In this document: piece after piece, positions 8,438 to 17,090 of the stretch
Position numbering within the stretch: position 1 is the stretch's first letter
How the letters are laid out: each line of letters begins with the position of its first letter
Origin: Mycolicibacterium vinylchloridicum
GTDB taxonomy: Bacteria; Actinomycetota; Actinomycetes; Mycobacteriales; Mycobacteriaceae
Assembly: GCF_013404075.1 (NCBI RefSeq)
Contig: NZ_JACBJQ010000036.1
Location: 1-59,166, forward strand
DNA: 59,166 nt
Direction of reading: 5' to 3'
Translations under genes and position numbers: made by a program
Notes under the pieces: model-generated
Databases searched by the model: none
What the model was told of the DNA's origin: nothing
The model's input: the letters and a program-made list of their open reading frames with translations, nothing else

Positions 8438-8647
8438 ATGGGTTGCTACCGCATCGAACTCGACGAGGACCTGTGCCAGGGCCACGCCATGTGTGAACTG
8501 GAGGCGCCGGACATCTTCACAGTGCCCAAGCGCGGCCCTGTCGAGATCGTCGACCCCGAACCGCCTGACGACATGCGCGACGACGTCGAACGAGCCATCG
8601 AAATGTGTCCCACCCGAGCACTATCCCTCGTAGAGAAAGAGAACTGA
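8438..8647 (+). CDS. 3Fe-4S ferredoxin (Rv0763c-like)
   Basis: A 69-residue ferredoxin with the cluster ligands of the single-cluster 3Fe-4S type: Cys-x5-Cys (CQGHAMC) near residues 13-19 and a C-terminal Cys-Pro (EMCPTRAL). A further Cys at position 3 is outside the usual ligand set. The ATG at 8438 has TAGGAG upstream. It sits directly after cyp51 and is the expected redox partner of the P450s in this operon. Confidence 0.93.
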   Translation: MGCYRIELDEDLCQGHAMCELEAPDIFTVPKRGPVEIVDPEPPDDMRDDVERAIEMCPTRALSLVEKEN

Positions 8648-8649
8648 CA

Positions 8650-9189
8650 ATGGCGTCACGAGAACAACTCGACGACTGGGTCCAGCGCTGGCTGCAGGCC
8701 AACAAAGACTCCGAGAAGGCCGGCGATTGGACGAACCTGGCGGAGTTCTACACCGACGACGCAACCTACGGCTGGAATATCGGGCCCAAGGAAGACGTCA
8801 TGTGCGTCGGCAAGGACCAGATCCGCGACGTCGCGCTCGGCCTGGAGATGGAAGGCCTGGAGAACTGGGTCTACGAGTACCAGAAGGTTCTCGTCGACGA
8901 GAAGCAGAACGAGATCGTCGGCTTCTGGAAGCAGATCGCGAACAAATCCGACGGCACCCGTGACGAGATCTACGGCATCGGCGGCAGCTGGTTCCGGCTG
9001 AACGACAACCTGCTCATCGAGTGGCAGCGCGACTTCTTCGACTTCGGCCACGTCCAGAAGGCCTTCGTCAAGCTCATCTCCTCCGGCGACCTGACCCCGA
9101 CCATGCAGAAGCGCATCGAGCGCAGCGTTGCGGGCGAGAAGCTGCCCGGCTACTACCCCCTCGGTGAGGCCCCGGTTCCGATCTGGTGA
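8650..9189 (+). CDS. NTF2/SnoaL-like protein (Rv0762c-like)
   Basis: A 179-residue protein starting 2 bp after the ferredoxin stop. The N-terminal helix followed by a WTNLAEFYTDDATYGW segment and later beta strands (IVGFWKQIA, GGSWFRL) resemble the NTF2-like/SnoaL cone fold, which binds small hydrophobic ligands. It is last in the P450 operon and equals Rv0762c by position and size. No catalytic residues can be assigned; it could be a hydratase, isomerase or carrier. Confidence 0.75.
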   Translation: MASREQLDDWVQRWLQANKDSEKAGDWTNLAEFYTDDATYGWNIGPKEDVMCVGKDQIRDVALGLEMEGLENWVYEYQKVLVDEKQNEIVGFWKQIANKSDGTRDEIYGIGGSWFRLNDNLLIEWQRDFFDFGHVQKAFVKLISSGDLTPTMQKRIERSVAGEKLPGYYPLGEAPVPIW

Positions 9190-9264
9190 ATACTCGACAG
9201 GCGTCAAGTTTTCGGCCCCGGCGGTGACTTAGACGGTGACGGAGGTCATAATGGTCCGCAGGAC

Positions 9265-9278
9265 AGGAACACGTTCTA
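9265..9278. promoter_or_regulatory. KstR-like operator upstream of adhB
   Basis: The element reads TAGAACGTGTTCCT on the minus strand and matches the KstR consensus TnnAACnnGTTnnA at all but the last base. It overlaps a TAATTT -10-like element (9277-9282). The 15 bases AACACGTTCTAATTT are identical to the fadD19 promoter at 55243-55257 (minus strand), where the KstR box is perfect. Confidence 0.6.
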
Positions 9279-9359
9279 ATTTTGGCCTAGATTGACCATC
9301 CGGCACGGCCGGCCGCCCTGGAAAAGACCGGGGTCGGGTTTTGCGAGTGGAGGTTCGCT

Positions 9360-10493
9360 GTGAAGACTAAAGGTGCTCTCATCTGGGAGTTCAACCAGCC
9401 GTGGTCGATCGAGGAAATCGAGATCGGCGATCCGGTCAAGGACGAAGTCAAAATCCAGATGGAAGCTTCGGGCATGTGTCACTCGGACCATCACCTGGTC
9501 ACCGGCGACATCCCGATGGCTGGATTTCCCGTTCTCGGCGGCCATGAAGGCGCCGGCGTCGTCACCGAGGTAGGCCCGGGCGTCGACCACATCGCCCCCG
9601 GCGATCACGTCGTGCTGTCGTTCATCCCGTCCTGTGGTGAGTGTCCGGCCTGTCAGGAGGGGCTGCGCAACCTCTGCGACCTGGGTGCGGGACTGCTGGG
9701 CGGCACCGCGGTGTCCGACGGCACGCATCGCATCCACGCCGTGAAGAACGGCCAGCCGGTCATCCCGATGACCCTGCTCGGCACGTTCAGCCCGTACATG
9801 GTGGTGCACAAGAGCTCCGTGGTGAAGATCGATCCGTCGATCCCGTTCGAGGTCGCCTGCCTGGTGGGCTGCGGCGTGACCACCGGCTATGGCTCGGCCG
9901 TCCGCAGCGGTGACATCCGGCCGGGCGAAGACGTGGTGATCGTCGGTGTGGGCGGCGTGGGCACCGGCGCCCTGCAAGGTGCCCTGAATGCCGGCGCGCG
10001 CAACATCTTCGCCGTCGACCCGGTCGAGTTCAAGCGCGACAACGCGCTCAAGTTCGGCGCCACGCATGCCTATCCCGACATCTTCAGTGCGATGGCGGGC
10101 GTCGCGGAGGTCACCCAGGGTCGGATGGCGCACAAGACCATCGTGACCGTCGGCGAACTCAAGGGCGAGGACATCGACCACTACATGAACATCACCGCCA
10201 AGGGCGGCACCGTGGTGGCGACGGCCGTGGCCAACATGGCCAGCAACGACGTGAAGCTGAATCTGGCGATGCTCACCCTGATGCAGAAGCGCCTGCAGGG
10301 CACGATCTTTGGTGGCGGCAACCCGCACTACGACATCCCGCAACTGCTGTCCATGTACAAGGTGGGCCGCCTCAACCTCGACGACATGGTCACCCGGCAG
10401 TACAAGCTGGAGCAGATCAACGACGGCTACAAGGACATGCTCGAGGGCCGCAACATCCGCGGCGTCATCCGCTACACCGACGAAGACCGCTGA
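9360..10493 (+). CDS. adhB: Zinc-dependent alcohol dehydrogenase (AdhB/Rv0761c-like)
   Basis: A 377-residue medium-chain dehydrogenase. Catalytic zinc ligands lie in GMCHSDHH and GGHEGAGVV. The structural zinc site is the four-Cys CGECPACQEGLRNLC stretch, and the nucleotide fold is VIVGVGGVGTGALQGALNAG. The GTG start has GGAGG 7 bases upstream. It is separated from the P450 operon by 170 bp holding a KstR-like box, so it has its own promoter. Its relatives include the NDMA-dependent alcohol dehydrogenases linked to the cofactor mycofactocin; membership in that group is family knowledge, not shown here. A terminator hairpin follows. Confidence 0.9.
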   Translation: MKTKGALIWEFNQPWSIEEIEIGDPVKDEVKIQMEASGMCHSDHHLVTGDIPMAGFPVLGGHEGAGVVTEVGPGVDHIAPGDHVVLSFIPSCGECPACQEGLRNLCDLGAGLLGGTAVSDGTHRIHAVKNGQPVIPMTLLGTFSPYMVVHKSSVVKIDPSIPFEVACLVGCGVTTGYGSAVRSGDIRPGEDVVIVGVGGVGTGALQGALNAGARNIFAVDPVEFKRDNALKFGATHAYPDIFSAMAGVAEVTQGRMAHKTIVTVGELKGEDIDHYMNITAKGGTVVATAVANMASNDVKLNLAMLTLMQKRLQGTIFGGGNPHYDIPQLLSMYKVGRLNLDDMVTRQYKLEQINDGYKDMLEGRNIRGVIRYTDEDR

Positions 10494-10514
10494 CCTACTT
10501 GTCCCTTACGGACC

Positions 10515-10561
10515 TTCCGGGCCGTGCCCGCCTTGCCCAATGGCGCGGGCACGGCCCGGAA
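10515..10561. terminator. Strong hairpin terminator after adhB
   Basis: Left arm CCGGGCCGTGCCCGC (10517-10531) and right arm GCGGGCACGGCCCGG (10545-10559) are perfectly complementary. Two outer T-A pairs extend the stem to 17 bp around a 13-base loop. There is no long U-tract, which is common for mycobacterial terminators. It separates adhB from the flavoenzyme gene. Confidence 0.8.
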
Positions 10562-10578
10562 TTCATTGACCCGCGACC

Positions 10579-12492
10579 ATGACCGGCTTCCCGAACCTGT
10601 TGCGTCCCGGCCAGATCGGCTCGATGACTCTGCGCAACAGGCTCGTGATGTCTCCGATGGAGACCATGTACGGCAGCCCGGACGGGCTTCCGTCGGAACG
10701 CACCCGCGACTACTTCGCCGCCCGCGCCAAAGGCGGCGTCGGACTGATCACCGTGGGCGCCACCGGGATCGACCACCTGCAACCCGAGACTCCCGGCGGC
10801 TTGCACCTCGGCACCGACGAGGCCGTCAGCGCGCACCGAGCGTTGGTCGAGGCCGTCCACGAGCACGGCGCCAAGATCCAGCCGCAGATCGTGCACTCCG
10901 GCCCCGACGGGCTCGGCCCGGAGATGCACGGAGTCACGTCCTTCGGCCCGTCGGTGATCCCGTCCTATCTGACCGGCCGCCCGTCGGCCGAGGTGACCGG
11001 CGCGCAGCTGATGGCGATCATCGACCTGTTCAAGGCCGCGGTGCGCCGTGCCGCCGAGGCGGGCTACGACGGTATCGAGCTGCATGCCGCGCACGGTTAC
11101 ATGTTCCTGGGTTCTTTTCTTGCCCCGCAACGCAACCGGCGCACCGATGACTACCGCGGCGACTCCACGCAAGGCCGGATCCGGGTGGTGCTGCAAACGC
11201 TGGCGGCCATCCGGTCCGAAATCGGCGATACCTTGCCGATCACCCTGCGGATATCCGGCTACGAGCGGGTCGCCGGTGGCCGCCCGAGCTACGAAACCGC
11301 CCTGGTGGCACCACAACTGGTAGCCGCAGGAGTGGATGCCTTCCACGTCAGCGGCGGCGTGATCGACCGCCTGGTCACCGGCATGGTCAACGCGGCCGAC
11401 GACGGTGACGCGCTCAACGTGGGCGCCGCCGCCGCGGTCAAGCAGGTGGTCGATGTACCGGTGATCGCCGTGGGCCGCATCCACGATCCGGCGCGGGCCG
11501 AGCAGATCCTGGCCGACGGCCGGGCAGATTTCATCGCCATGGGACGGCCGATGCTGGCAGACCCCGAGCTGGTGGCCAAGCTGCAGACCGGTCAGGCCGA
11601 CCGGGTGCGCCGTTGTATATCGTGTGAGAACTGCATCGACGCAATGGAACAACGGTTCTCGGTCGATTGCGCGGTCAACCCCCGTACGGGTAAAGAACGG
11701 GAGCTGGCGCTGCGCCCGGTCACGCAGGGCAAGCGCGTCATCGTCATCGGCGGCGGCCCGGGTGGCTTGGAGGCCGCGCGAGTGGCAGCGGAGCGCGGTC
11801 ACCGGGTCACGTTGTTCGAGCGGACCGCACACCTGGGTGGCGCGCTGGTGTTGGCGTCGATCGTGCACCCGGAGAATGAACCGTTCCTGCGGTATCTGCG
11901 TGGCGAAATCGCTCGCAGCACAGCGTCTGTCGAGCTGTCACATTCGGTCGACGCCGACGAGATCGCCGCCCTTGATCCCGAGGCGGTGGTCGTGGCCACC
12001 GGGGCCAAAGCGCATACCAGCCCGGCCCTGGACGAATTGCTTGCCGGCCAGAGCGGGCCGCCCGTGGGCCGGCGGGTCATCATCGTCGGCGGTAGCCTCG
12101 CGGCGATCCAGATCGCCGAATTTCTCGCAGTACGAGACCGATTCGTCACCGTGCTGGAGGCGGGTCGCACCATCGCCCCTGAGGTCGGCCTCAAACGGCG
12201 CACCGAACACATGGACCGGCTCGATCGCCTGGCCGTTCCGATTCACGTCCGCACGGAGGTCCACGAGATCACTGACGGCGGGGTGTCGTTCACCCCGTAC
12301 GGCGGCACTCGGCGAGACCTGGCCGCCGACAGTGTGATCGTCACCGGTCGCCCCGAGGCCGACACCGCACTGTTCGACGCGCTCACCGACCGGTTGCCCG
12401 GCGCCAAGGTGCACGCCGTCGGGGACTGCACCGGACTGGGACTCATCCGCAAAGCCACCGAAGATGGCGCTCGCGCCGCGTGCAGTATCTGA
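10579..12492 (+). CDS. NADH:flavin oxidoreductase / FAD-dependent reductase fusion (Old Yellow Enzyme family, 2,4-dienoyl-CoA reductase type)
   Basis: A 637-residue two-part flavoenzyme. Residues 1-340 form an OYE-type FMN TIM barrel, with HAAHGYMFLGSFLAPQRNRR at the active site and a phosphate-binding FIAMGRPMLADPE. A Cys cluster (CISCENC, then DCAVNP) binds a 4Fe-4S centre. An FAD/NAD(P)H domain follows (VIVIGGGPGGLEAA; second dinucleotide fold near VIIVGGSLAA). This layout is that of 2,4-dienoyl-CoA reductase (FadH) and of BaiCD-type steroid enone reductases. Next to sterol-type genes, a steroid or dienoyl substrate is plausible but unproven. It lies where M. tuberculosis has Rv0761c directly beside Rv0760c, so it looks like an added gene. 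Confidence 0.88.
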   Translation: MTGFPNLLRPGQIGSMTLRNRLVMSPMETMYGSPDGLPSERTRDYFAARAKGGVGLITVGATGIDHLQPETPGGLHLGTDEAVSAHRALVEAVHEHGAKIQPQIVHSGPDGLGPEMHGVTSFGPSVIPSYLTGRPSAEVTGAQLMAIIDLFKAAVRRAAEAGYDGIELHAAHGYMFLGSFLAPQRNRRTDDYRGDSTQGRIRVVLQTLAAIRSEIGDTLPITLRISGYERVAGGRPSYETALVAPQLVAAGVDAFHVSGGVIDRLVTGMVNAADDGDALNVGAAAAVKQVVDVPVIAVGRIHDPARAEQILADGRADFIAMGRPMLADPELVAKLQTGQADRVRRCISCENCIDAMEQRFSVDCAVNPRTGKERELALRPVTQGKRVIVIGGGPGGLEAARVAAERGHRVTLFERTAHLGGALVLASIVHPENEPFLRYLRGEIARSTASVELSHSVDADEIAALDPEAVVVATGAKAHTSPALDELLAGQSGPPVGRRVIIVGGSLAAIQIAEFLAVRDRFVTVLEAGRTIAPEVGLKRRTEHMDRLDRLAVPIHVRTEVHEITDGGVSFTPYGGTRRDLAADSVIVTGRPEADTALFDALTDRLPGAKVHAVGDCTGLGLIRKATEDGARAACSI

Positions 12493-12511
12493 CAACGAGA
12501 GAGAGGGAGCT

Positions 12512-12943
12512 ATGACCACCACCGAACAGACGCCGGCACTGACCGCCTCGCAGTCATCCTGGAAGTGCGTGATGTCGCACGACCGCGAAGGCTGGCTGGC
12601 CCTGATGGCCGACGATGTCGTGATCGAGGATCCGATCGGGCAGGCCATCACCAATCCCGACGGCAACGGTGTGCGGGGTAAGGCGGCTGTCGCCGATTTC
12701 TATGACGCCAACATCGCGGTCAACAACCTTCGCGTCACGTGCGAGGAGACCTTCCCATCCAGCTCACCCAACGAGGTGGCCCACATCCTGGTGCTACGCA
12801 GCCAGTTCGAGGGCGGTCTGACGAGCACGGTGCGCGGTGTGTTCACCTATCACGTCAACGACGCCGGCCTTATCGCCAACATGCGCGGCTACTGGAACAT
12901 GGACGGCATGCAGTTCGGCCAGTCTTCGCCCGAAGGTGAATGA
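12512..12943 (+). CDS. NTF2-like, ketosteroid-isomerase-fold protein (Rv0760c-like)
   Basis: A 143-residue protein nearly collinear with M. tuberculosis Rv0760c, whose structure is a ketosteroid isomerase-like alpha+beta cone. It starts at ATG 12512 after GAGGGAG. The segment WLALMADDVVIEDPIG is the family's helix and first pocket strand, with acidic residues near the position used by isomerases. A double-bond isomerase or ligand-binding role on a steroid-like molecule is inferred from fold and neighbours. The downstream SDR starts inside its last codons. Confidence 0.85.
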   Translation: MTTTEQTPALTASQSSWKCVMSHDREGWLALMADDVVIEDPIGQAITNPDGNGVRGKAAVADFYDANIAVNNLRVTCEETFPSSSPNEVAHILVLRSQFEGGLTSTVRGVFTYHVNDAGLIANMRGYWNMDGMQFGQSSPEGE

Positions 12944-13805
12944 CCGGCCGCTAGCGGGATTCGGCGCGGTTGTCGTCGGCGGCTCGCGAGGTATCGGTGC
13001 AGCCGTCTCGGCATTGCTGGCCGAGTGCGGTGCGGGTGTGGTGGTCAACGGCCGCGATGCGGCCGCCGCTGAAGTAACCGCTGACACCATCGTTCAGGCC
13101 GGCGGACGGGCCGTGCCACACACCGGTTCCGGCGCCGACGAGGCGGTCGCCGAGGACCTGATTGCGCTGTGCGAGAAGGAATTCGGTGCTGTCGACGCGT
13201 TGGTCAACTGCGCCGGTGCGCCCGAGCCGCCCGGATCGTCGATCCTGAGTGTCACACCGGCCGAGTTTCGCGAGCTCCTCGACGTCCACCTGGGTACCAC
13301 GTTCGCGACCTGCCGAGCGGCAGCACCGAGAATGGTGGCCCGTGGCCGCGGCGCCATCGTCAACACCAGTTCCTTTGCGTTCCTCGGCGATTACGGAGGT
13401 ACCGGCTACCCGGCCGGCAAGGGCGCGGTGAACGGGCTGACCATGGCGATCGCGGCGGAGTTGGCCGAACACGGGGTGCGCGCGAACGTGGTGTGCCCGG
13501 GTGCGAAGACCCGACTGTCCACCGGACAGGACTTCGAGGACCAGATCGCATCCCTGCACCGACGAGGCATCCTCGACGACGTCAGCGCGCAGGGTGCGCT
13601 GGACGTCGCGCCACCCGAGTACGTCGCCCCCCTGTACGCCTACCTGGTCAGTGACCTGGCCCGGCACATCACCGGCCAGATCCTGATCGCCACAGGCGGT
13701 TTCGTTGGCCGCTTCGACCGGCCATCCCCCGCGTTCATCAACTATCGCGATCACCACGACAACCCGCCATGGTCTATCGACGAGATCGCGGAGATGCTGG
13801 CCTGA
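12936..13805 (+). CDS. Short-chain dehydrogenase/reductase
   Basis: A 289-residue SDR starting at a GTG that overlaps the end of the NTF2-like gene by 8 bp. It has VGGSRGIGAA for cofactor binding, CAGA, and active-site Ser with Tyr-x3-Lys (NTSSFAFLG, YPAGKGAVNG). The C-terminus is extended past the usual ITGQILIATGG by about 35 residues ending in WSIDEIAEMLA. It is coupled to the flavoenzyme and the NTF2-like protein, suggesting a three-gene unit that reduces, isomerises and oxidises one compound. The substrate is unknown. It converges on the glycosyltransferase gene with a 1-bp gap. Confidence 0.85.
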   Translation: MNDRPLAGFGAVVVGGSRGIGAAVSALLAECGAGVVVNGRDAAAAEVTADTIVQAGGRAVPHTGSGADEAVAEDLIALCEKEFGAVDALVNCAGAPEPPGSSILSVTPAEFRELLDVHLGTTFATCRAAAPRMVARGRGAIVNTSSFAFLGDYGGTGYPAGKGAVNGLTMAIAAELAEHGVRANVVCPGAKTRLSTGQDFEDQIASLHRRGILDDVSAQGALDVAPPEYVAPLYAYLVSDLARHITGQILIATGGFVGRFDRPSPAFINYRDHHDNPPWSIDEIAEMLA

Positions 13806-13806
13806 G

Positions 13807-15756
13807 CTACGCCGTCAGGTCGTAGACCAGCACCCTGCCCACACGCTGGGGTGTGAAGTTGCGCTGAACCCATTGCTGGATAAGCGCATTGGTGTCCAAG
13901 TGTCCCCACTTGTCCTCGTGGATCGGGTTGGTGACGATGAAGTAGTGAATCCGCTTCGACAACGCGAGGCGCAGGAATGCATCGGGCGTCGGCGAGGGAT
14001 CGGTGCCGTTGAAGCCGCCGACCGGCATCACCGGGTAGCCGCTGGCGAGTTGATAGCCTGCCGCACAGACTGATCCGACCGTGGCCGCCACCCAGGTGTA
14101 GCGCCCGGCGTTGGCATCGAGCAGGTCGACCAGTCGACGGTCGGGTACGCCCGAGTCGAGCAGCGTGCATCCCACCAAATGCGTCCCGCCACCGGGAGCG
14201 CCCGCCGGCAACAGGAATCCGGGACCGCTGGCAGCAGTGATCTCGGCCCGCTGGACGGGCCCGACGCCCTTGGTCATCGCGGTGACGAGGCGGGGAACCG
14301 GCCCGGCGATGGGCATCGCGCCCTCGTTGCCGCGGACCACTGTGGTGACGCTGTAGGCGGCCGGGCCGCCGAGAGCGACCAGCGCCGCGAGTGCTAGGAC
14401 CGCGGGTCTCGGAATCGCTGAACCGGCCACCGCGGCCATCAGTATGCACGCGCCGATCGCGACTGCCCACCACAGCCACGGGTGGTAGCCGGGCACATGC
14501 CGCAGCACCAGCACCGATGTCACCGCGGTCGACACGACTGCGGCAACCAATACCCCTTTGGCCCAATACCGTTCACGCTCCTGCCAGAACACCGTCGCAC
14601 CGATGCCGACGATCGCCGCGATCGAAGGTGCCAATGCCACCGTGTAATACGGATGGAAGATGCCGGCCATGAAGCTGAACACCGCCGCGGTGGTCAGGAG
14701 CCACAGCACCCACACTCCGGTGGCTGCCCGCTGGGGACCGCGCCGCGCGAGTAGCGCGATCGCAAAGACCAGGGCCGCGGGTAGCAGCCAGCCGATACCC
14801 CCGATCTGTTCGGGTTCGAACAACCGGCCGATGCCGGGCTGGCCCCACGGGTGCACCGACGTCCGACCGCCCAGGTGAACCGGTGAGATGAAGCCCGGCG
14901 AGCCGGTGCTGCCCGGCTCGTCGCCGTTGAGCCTGCCGATGCCGTTGTACCGCAACGTCAGCTCGAGGACCGAATTGGTCTGCGTCCCGCCGATCCACGG
15001 CCGCTTGTTCGCCGGCCACAGCTGCACCAGCAGCACCCACCAGCCCGCAGCCAGCACAGCGGCACCCAGCCCGAGCAGCAGCTGCCGGGCCCGGTCGAGC
15101 AGCGCTCGCGGCCCGCCCAGCAGATAGGTGATCGCCAGCGCCGGCATCACCAGCACCACCTCGAGCTGTTTGGTCAGGTAGCCCAGCCCCAGGCATGCGC
15201 CGCAGAGCAGCAGCCAGCGCAACCGCCCGTCGTCGACTGCGCGCAGCAGCGCCCAGACGGCGGCGATCATCAACAGGACCAGTAGGGCATCGGGGTTGTT
15301 GAACCGGAAGATCGTCACAGCCACCGGGGTCAACGCCAGAACGGTGCCGGCGATCAATGCGGCCGCCTCGCCGAACGGCCGGCGCACGGTGTCCCACAAC
15401 AGCGCGACCGAACCGACCCCGACGAGTGCCTGCGGTACCAGGATGCTCCACGAGTTGAGCCCGAACATGCGGATCGCCAGCGACGGAAGCCACAGCGACA
15501 GTGGGGGTTTGTCGACGGTGATCGAGTTGGCGGCATCCGAGGAGCCGAACAGGAACGCCTTCCAGGATTGGGCGCCCGCCTGTGCGGCCGCGGAGTAGAA
15601 CGCGTTGGCCCAGCCCGAGCCGTCCAGGCCCCACAGGTAGAGCGCCGCCGTTCCCGTCAGCAGCGCCAGCAGCGCCCACCGGAGCGGGCTCAGCTGTGTG
15701 GGGCGCGGAACAGCCTGAGCGGTGCCGATTTTCGGCAGGTCGGTCGCGACGGTCAT
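13807..15756 (-). CDS. ArnT/PMT-like membrane glycosyltransferase (GT39/GT83 type)
   Basis: A 649-residue polytopic membrane protein. A first TM helix (about residues 27-45) is followed by a large loop with the Asp-Lys-Pro-Pro motif (TVDKPPLSLWLP), typical of ArnT/PMT-type enzymes that take sugars from polyprenyl-phosphate donors. About ten more hydrophobic segments follow, then an extracytoplasmic C-terminal domain of about 180 residues. ATG 15756 is 4 bp after the stop of the GT2-GtrA gene, so the two are coupled. The pair likely makes and uses a polyprenyl-phosphate sugar to decorate a cell-envelope polymer. Sugar and acceptor are unknown. Confidence 0.85.
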   Translation of the reverse strand: MTVATDLPKIGTAQAVPRPTQLSPLRWALLALLTGTAALYLWGLDGSGWANAFYSAAAQAGAQSWKAFLFGSSDAANSITVDKPPLSLWLPSLAIRMFGLNSWSILVPQALVGVGSVALLWDTVRRPFGEAAALIAGTVLALTPVAVTIFRFNNPDALLVLLMIAAVWALLRAVDDGRLRWLLLCGACLGLGYLTKQLEVVLVMPALAITYLLGGPRALLDRARQLLLGLGAAVLAAGWWVLLVQLWPANKRPWIGGTQTNSVLELTLRYNGIGRLNGDEPGSTGSPGFISPVHLGGRTSVHPWGQPGIGRLFEPEQIGGIGWLLPAALVFAIALLARRGPQRAATGVWVLWLLTTAAVFSFMAGIFHPYYTVALAPSIAAIVGIGATVFWQERERYWAKGVLVAAVVSTAVTSVLVLRHVPGYHPWLWWAVAIGACILMAAVAGSAIPRPAVLALAALVALGGPAAYSVTTVVRGNEGAMPIAGPVPRLVTAMTKGVGPVQRAEITAASGPGFLLPAGAPGGGTHLVGCTLLDSGVPDRRLVDLLDANAGRYTWVAATVGSVCAAGYQLASGYPVMPVGGFNGTDPSPTPDAFLRLALSKRIHYFIVTNPIHEDKWGHLDTNALIQQWVQRNFTPQRVGRVLVYDLTA

Positions 15757-15760
15757 CGCA

Positions 15761-16981
15761 TCAGCGGGCCGATGCGCCGAACACCCGGCGCAGCGCGACG
15801 AAGCGCACGAAGGTGGCGACGAGATTGGCCACGACCAGAACCGAGAGTTCGACACCCTTGCCGACGGTCGGATCGAAGCGGTGCAGCAGGTAGAGCGACC
15901 CACTGGTGATCGCCAGTCCGAAGCCGAACACCAGCAGGCCGTGTACGTGGTGGCGTGCGGCACCGGCGCGCCCGCGGATGCCGAAGGTGAAGGCGCGGTT
16001 GGCAGCCGTATTGGCCAACGCGGTCAGCAGCAGTGCCGTCAGGTTGGCAGCCTGCGCGCCGAGTGCGGGGTGCAGCGAAAGGTACAGCAGTGCAAAGGCA
16101 ATGGTGCTGGCGACGCCGATCAGTCCGAAGCGCACCATCTGGCCGACCATGCCACGGGGCACCCCGGGCACCAGCGGCTCACGGCCCAGGGCGGCCTGCA
16201 GGTCCCGAAGCGGCAGCGTGCCGGTGGTCAGCGCCCGGCCTACTCGCCAGCAACCCTTGAGGTCCTCGATCGCGGTGGCCACGATGTCCACCCGGGAATC
16301 CGGGTCGTCGATCCAATCAACCGGTACCTCGTGGATCCGCAGGCCGGCCCTCTCGGCCAGCACCAGAAGCTCGGTGTCGAAGAACCAACCGGTGTCGACG
16401 ATCAACGGCAGCAGCCGGCGGGCGACGTCGGTGCGCATCGCCTTGAAGCCGCACTGGGCGTCGGAGAACCGGGCGCCGAGAAGCCCGCGCAGCAGCAGGT
16501 TGTAGCCGCGGGAGACAACTTCACGCTTGACGCCGCGCACCACCCGCGACGATGCGGCCAGCCGGGAACCGATCGCGATGTCGGAGTGCCCGGACACCAG
16601 CGGAGCCACCAATGGCATCAGCGCCGACAGATGAGTGGAGAGATCGACGTCCATATAGGCGACGACGTCGGCCGGTGAGGCCGCCCACGCGGCGGCCAAC
16701 GCTCCGCCGCGACCCTTGCCGTCGAGATGGATCACCTCGACATCGGGCAGCTCGTCGGCGAGCTGGTGAGCAATCGCCAGGGTGTTGTCGGTGCTTGCGT
16801 TGTCGGCCACCATGATTCGCGCACGGTAGGGAACCTCGTCGCGCAGGAACTCATGGAGCCGGCGGACGCAGGCGGCCAGGTCGTCCTGCTCGTTGTACAC
16901 CGGGATGACGATGTCGAGAATGTAGCGACCCCCGAGGCTGATCTGCGCGGTGCGCTGCGCGGCCGGCAGGGTGTCGGTCAT
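15761..16981 (-). CDS. Bifunctional GT2 glycosyltransferase with C-terminal GtrA domain
   Basis: A 406-residue fusion. The N-terminal GT2 domain (about residues 20-250) has DIVIPVYNEQ, the DNASTDNT motif, the DVD metal-binding motif (AYMDVDLS) and the QCGFKAM stretch, as in polyprenyl-monophosphate glucose/mannose synthases. The C-terminus (about 275-400) has four TM helices of the GtrA type, thought to help flip the lipid-linked sugar. ATG 16981 gives the normal GT2 start; the ORF could extend to 17014. It lies upstream of the ArnT-like transferase that would consume its product and is divergent from the HIT gene. Confidence 0.87.
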   Translation of the reverse strand: MTDTLPAAQRTAQISLGGRYILDIVIPVYNEQDDLAACVRRLHEFLRDEVPYRARIMVADNASTDNTLAIAHQLADELPDVEVIHLDGKGRGGALAAAWAASPADVVAYMDVDLSTHLSALMPLVAPLVSGHSDIAIGSRLAASSRVVRGVKREVVSRGYNLLLRGLLGARFSDAQCGFKAMRTDVARRLLPLIVDTGWFFDTELLVLAERAGLRIHEVPVDWIDDPDSRVDIVATAIEDLKGCWRVGRALTTGTLPLRDLQAALGREPLVPGVPRGMVGQMVRFGLIGVASTIAFALLYLSLHPALGAQAANLTALLLTALANTAANRAFTFGIRGRAGAARHHVHGLLVFGFGLAITSGSLYLLHRFDPTVGKGVELSVLVVANLVATFVRFVALRRVFGASAR

Positions 16982-17090
16982 GCACACGATGCTCGCGGCC
17001 CAAGCTGCCGTCACACTGGGCCGGGTCTGAGGAGTTCCTGTGAGCCAGCTTCGTGAATCGGCGCAGTCGGCTCCTCATATGCTTGGCGCC

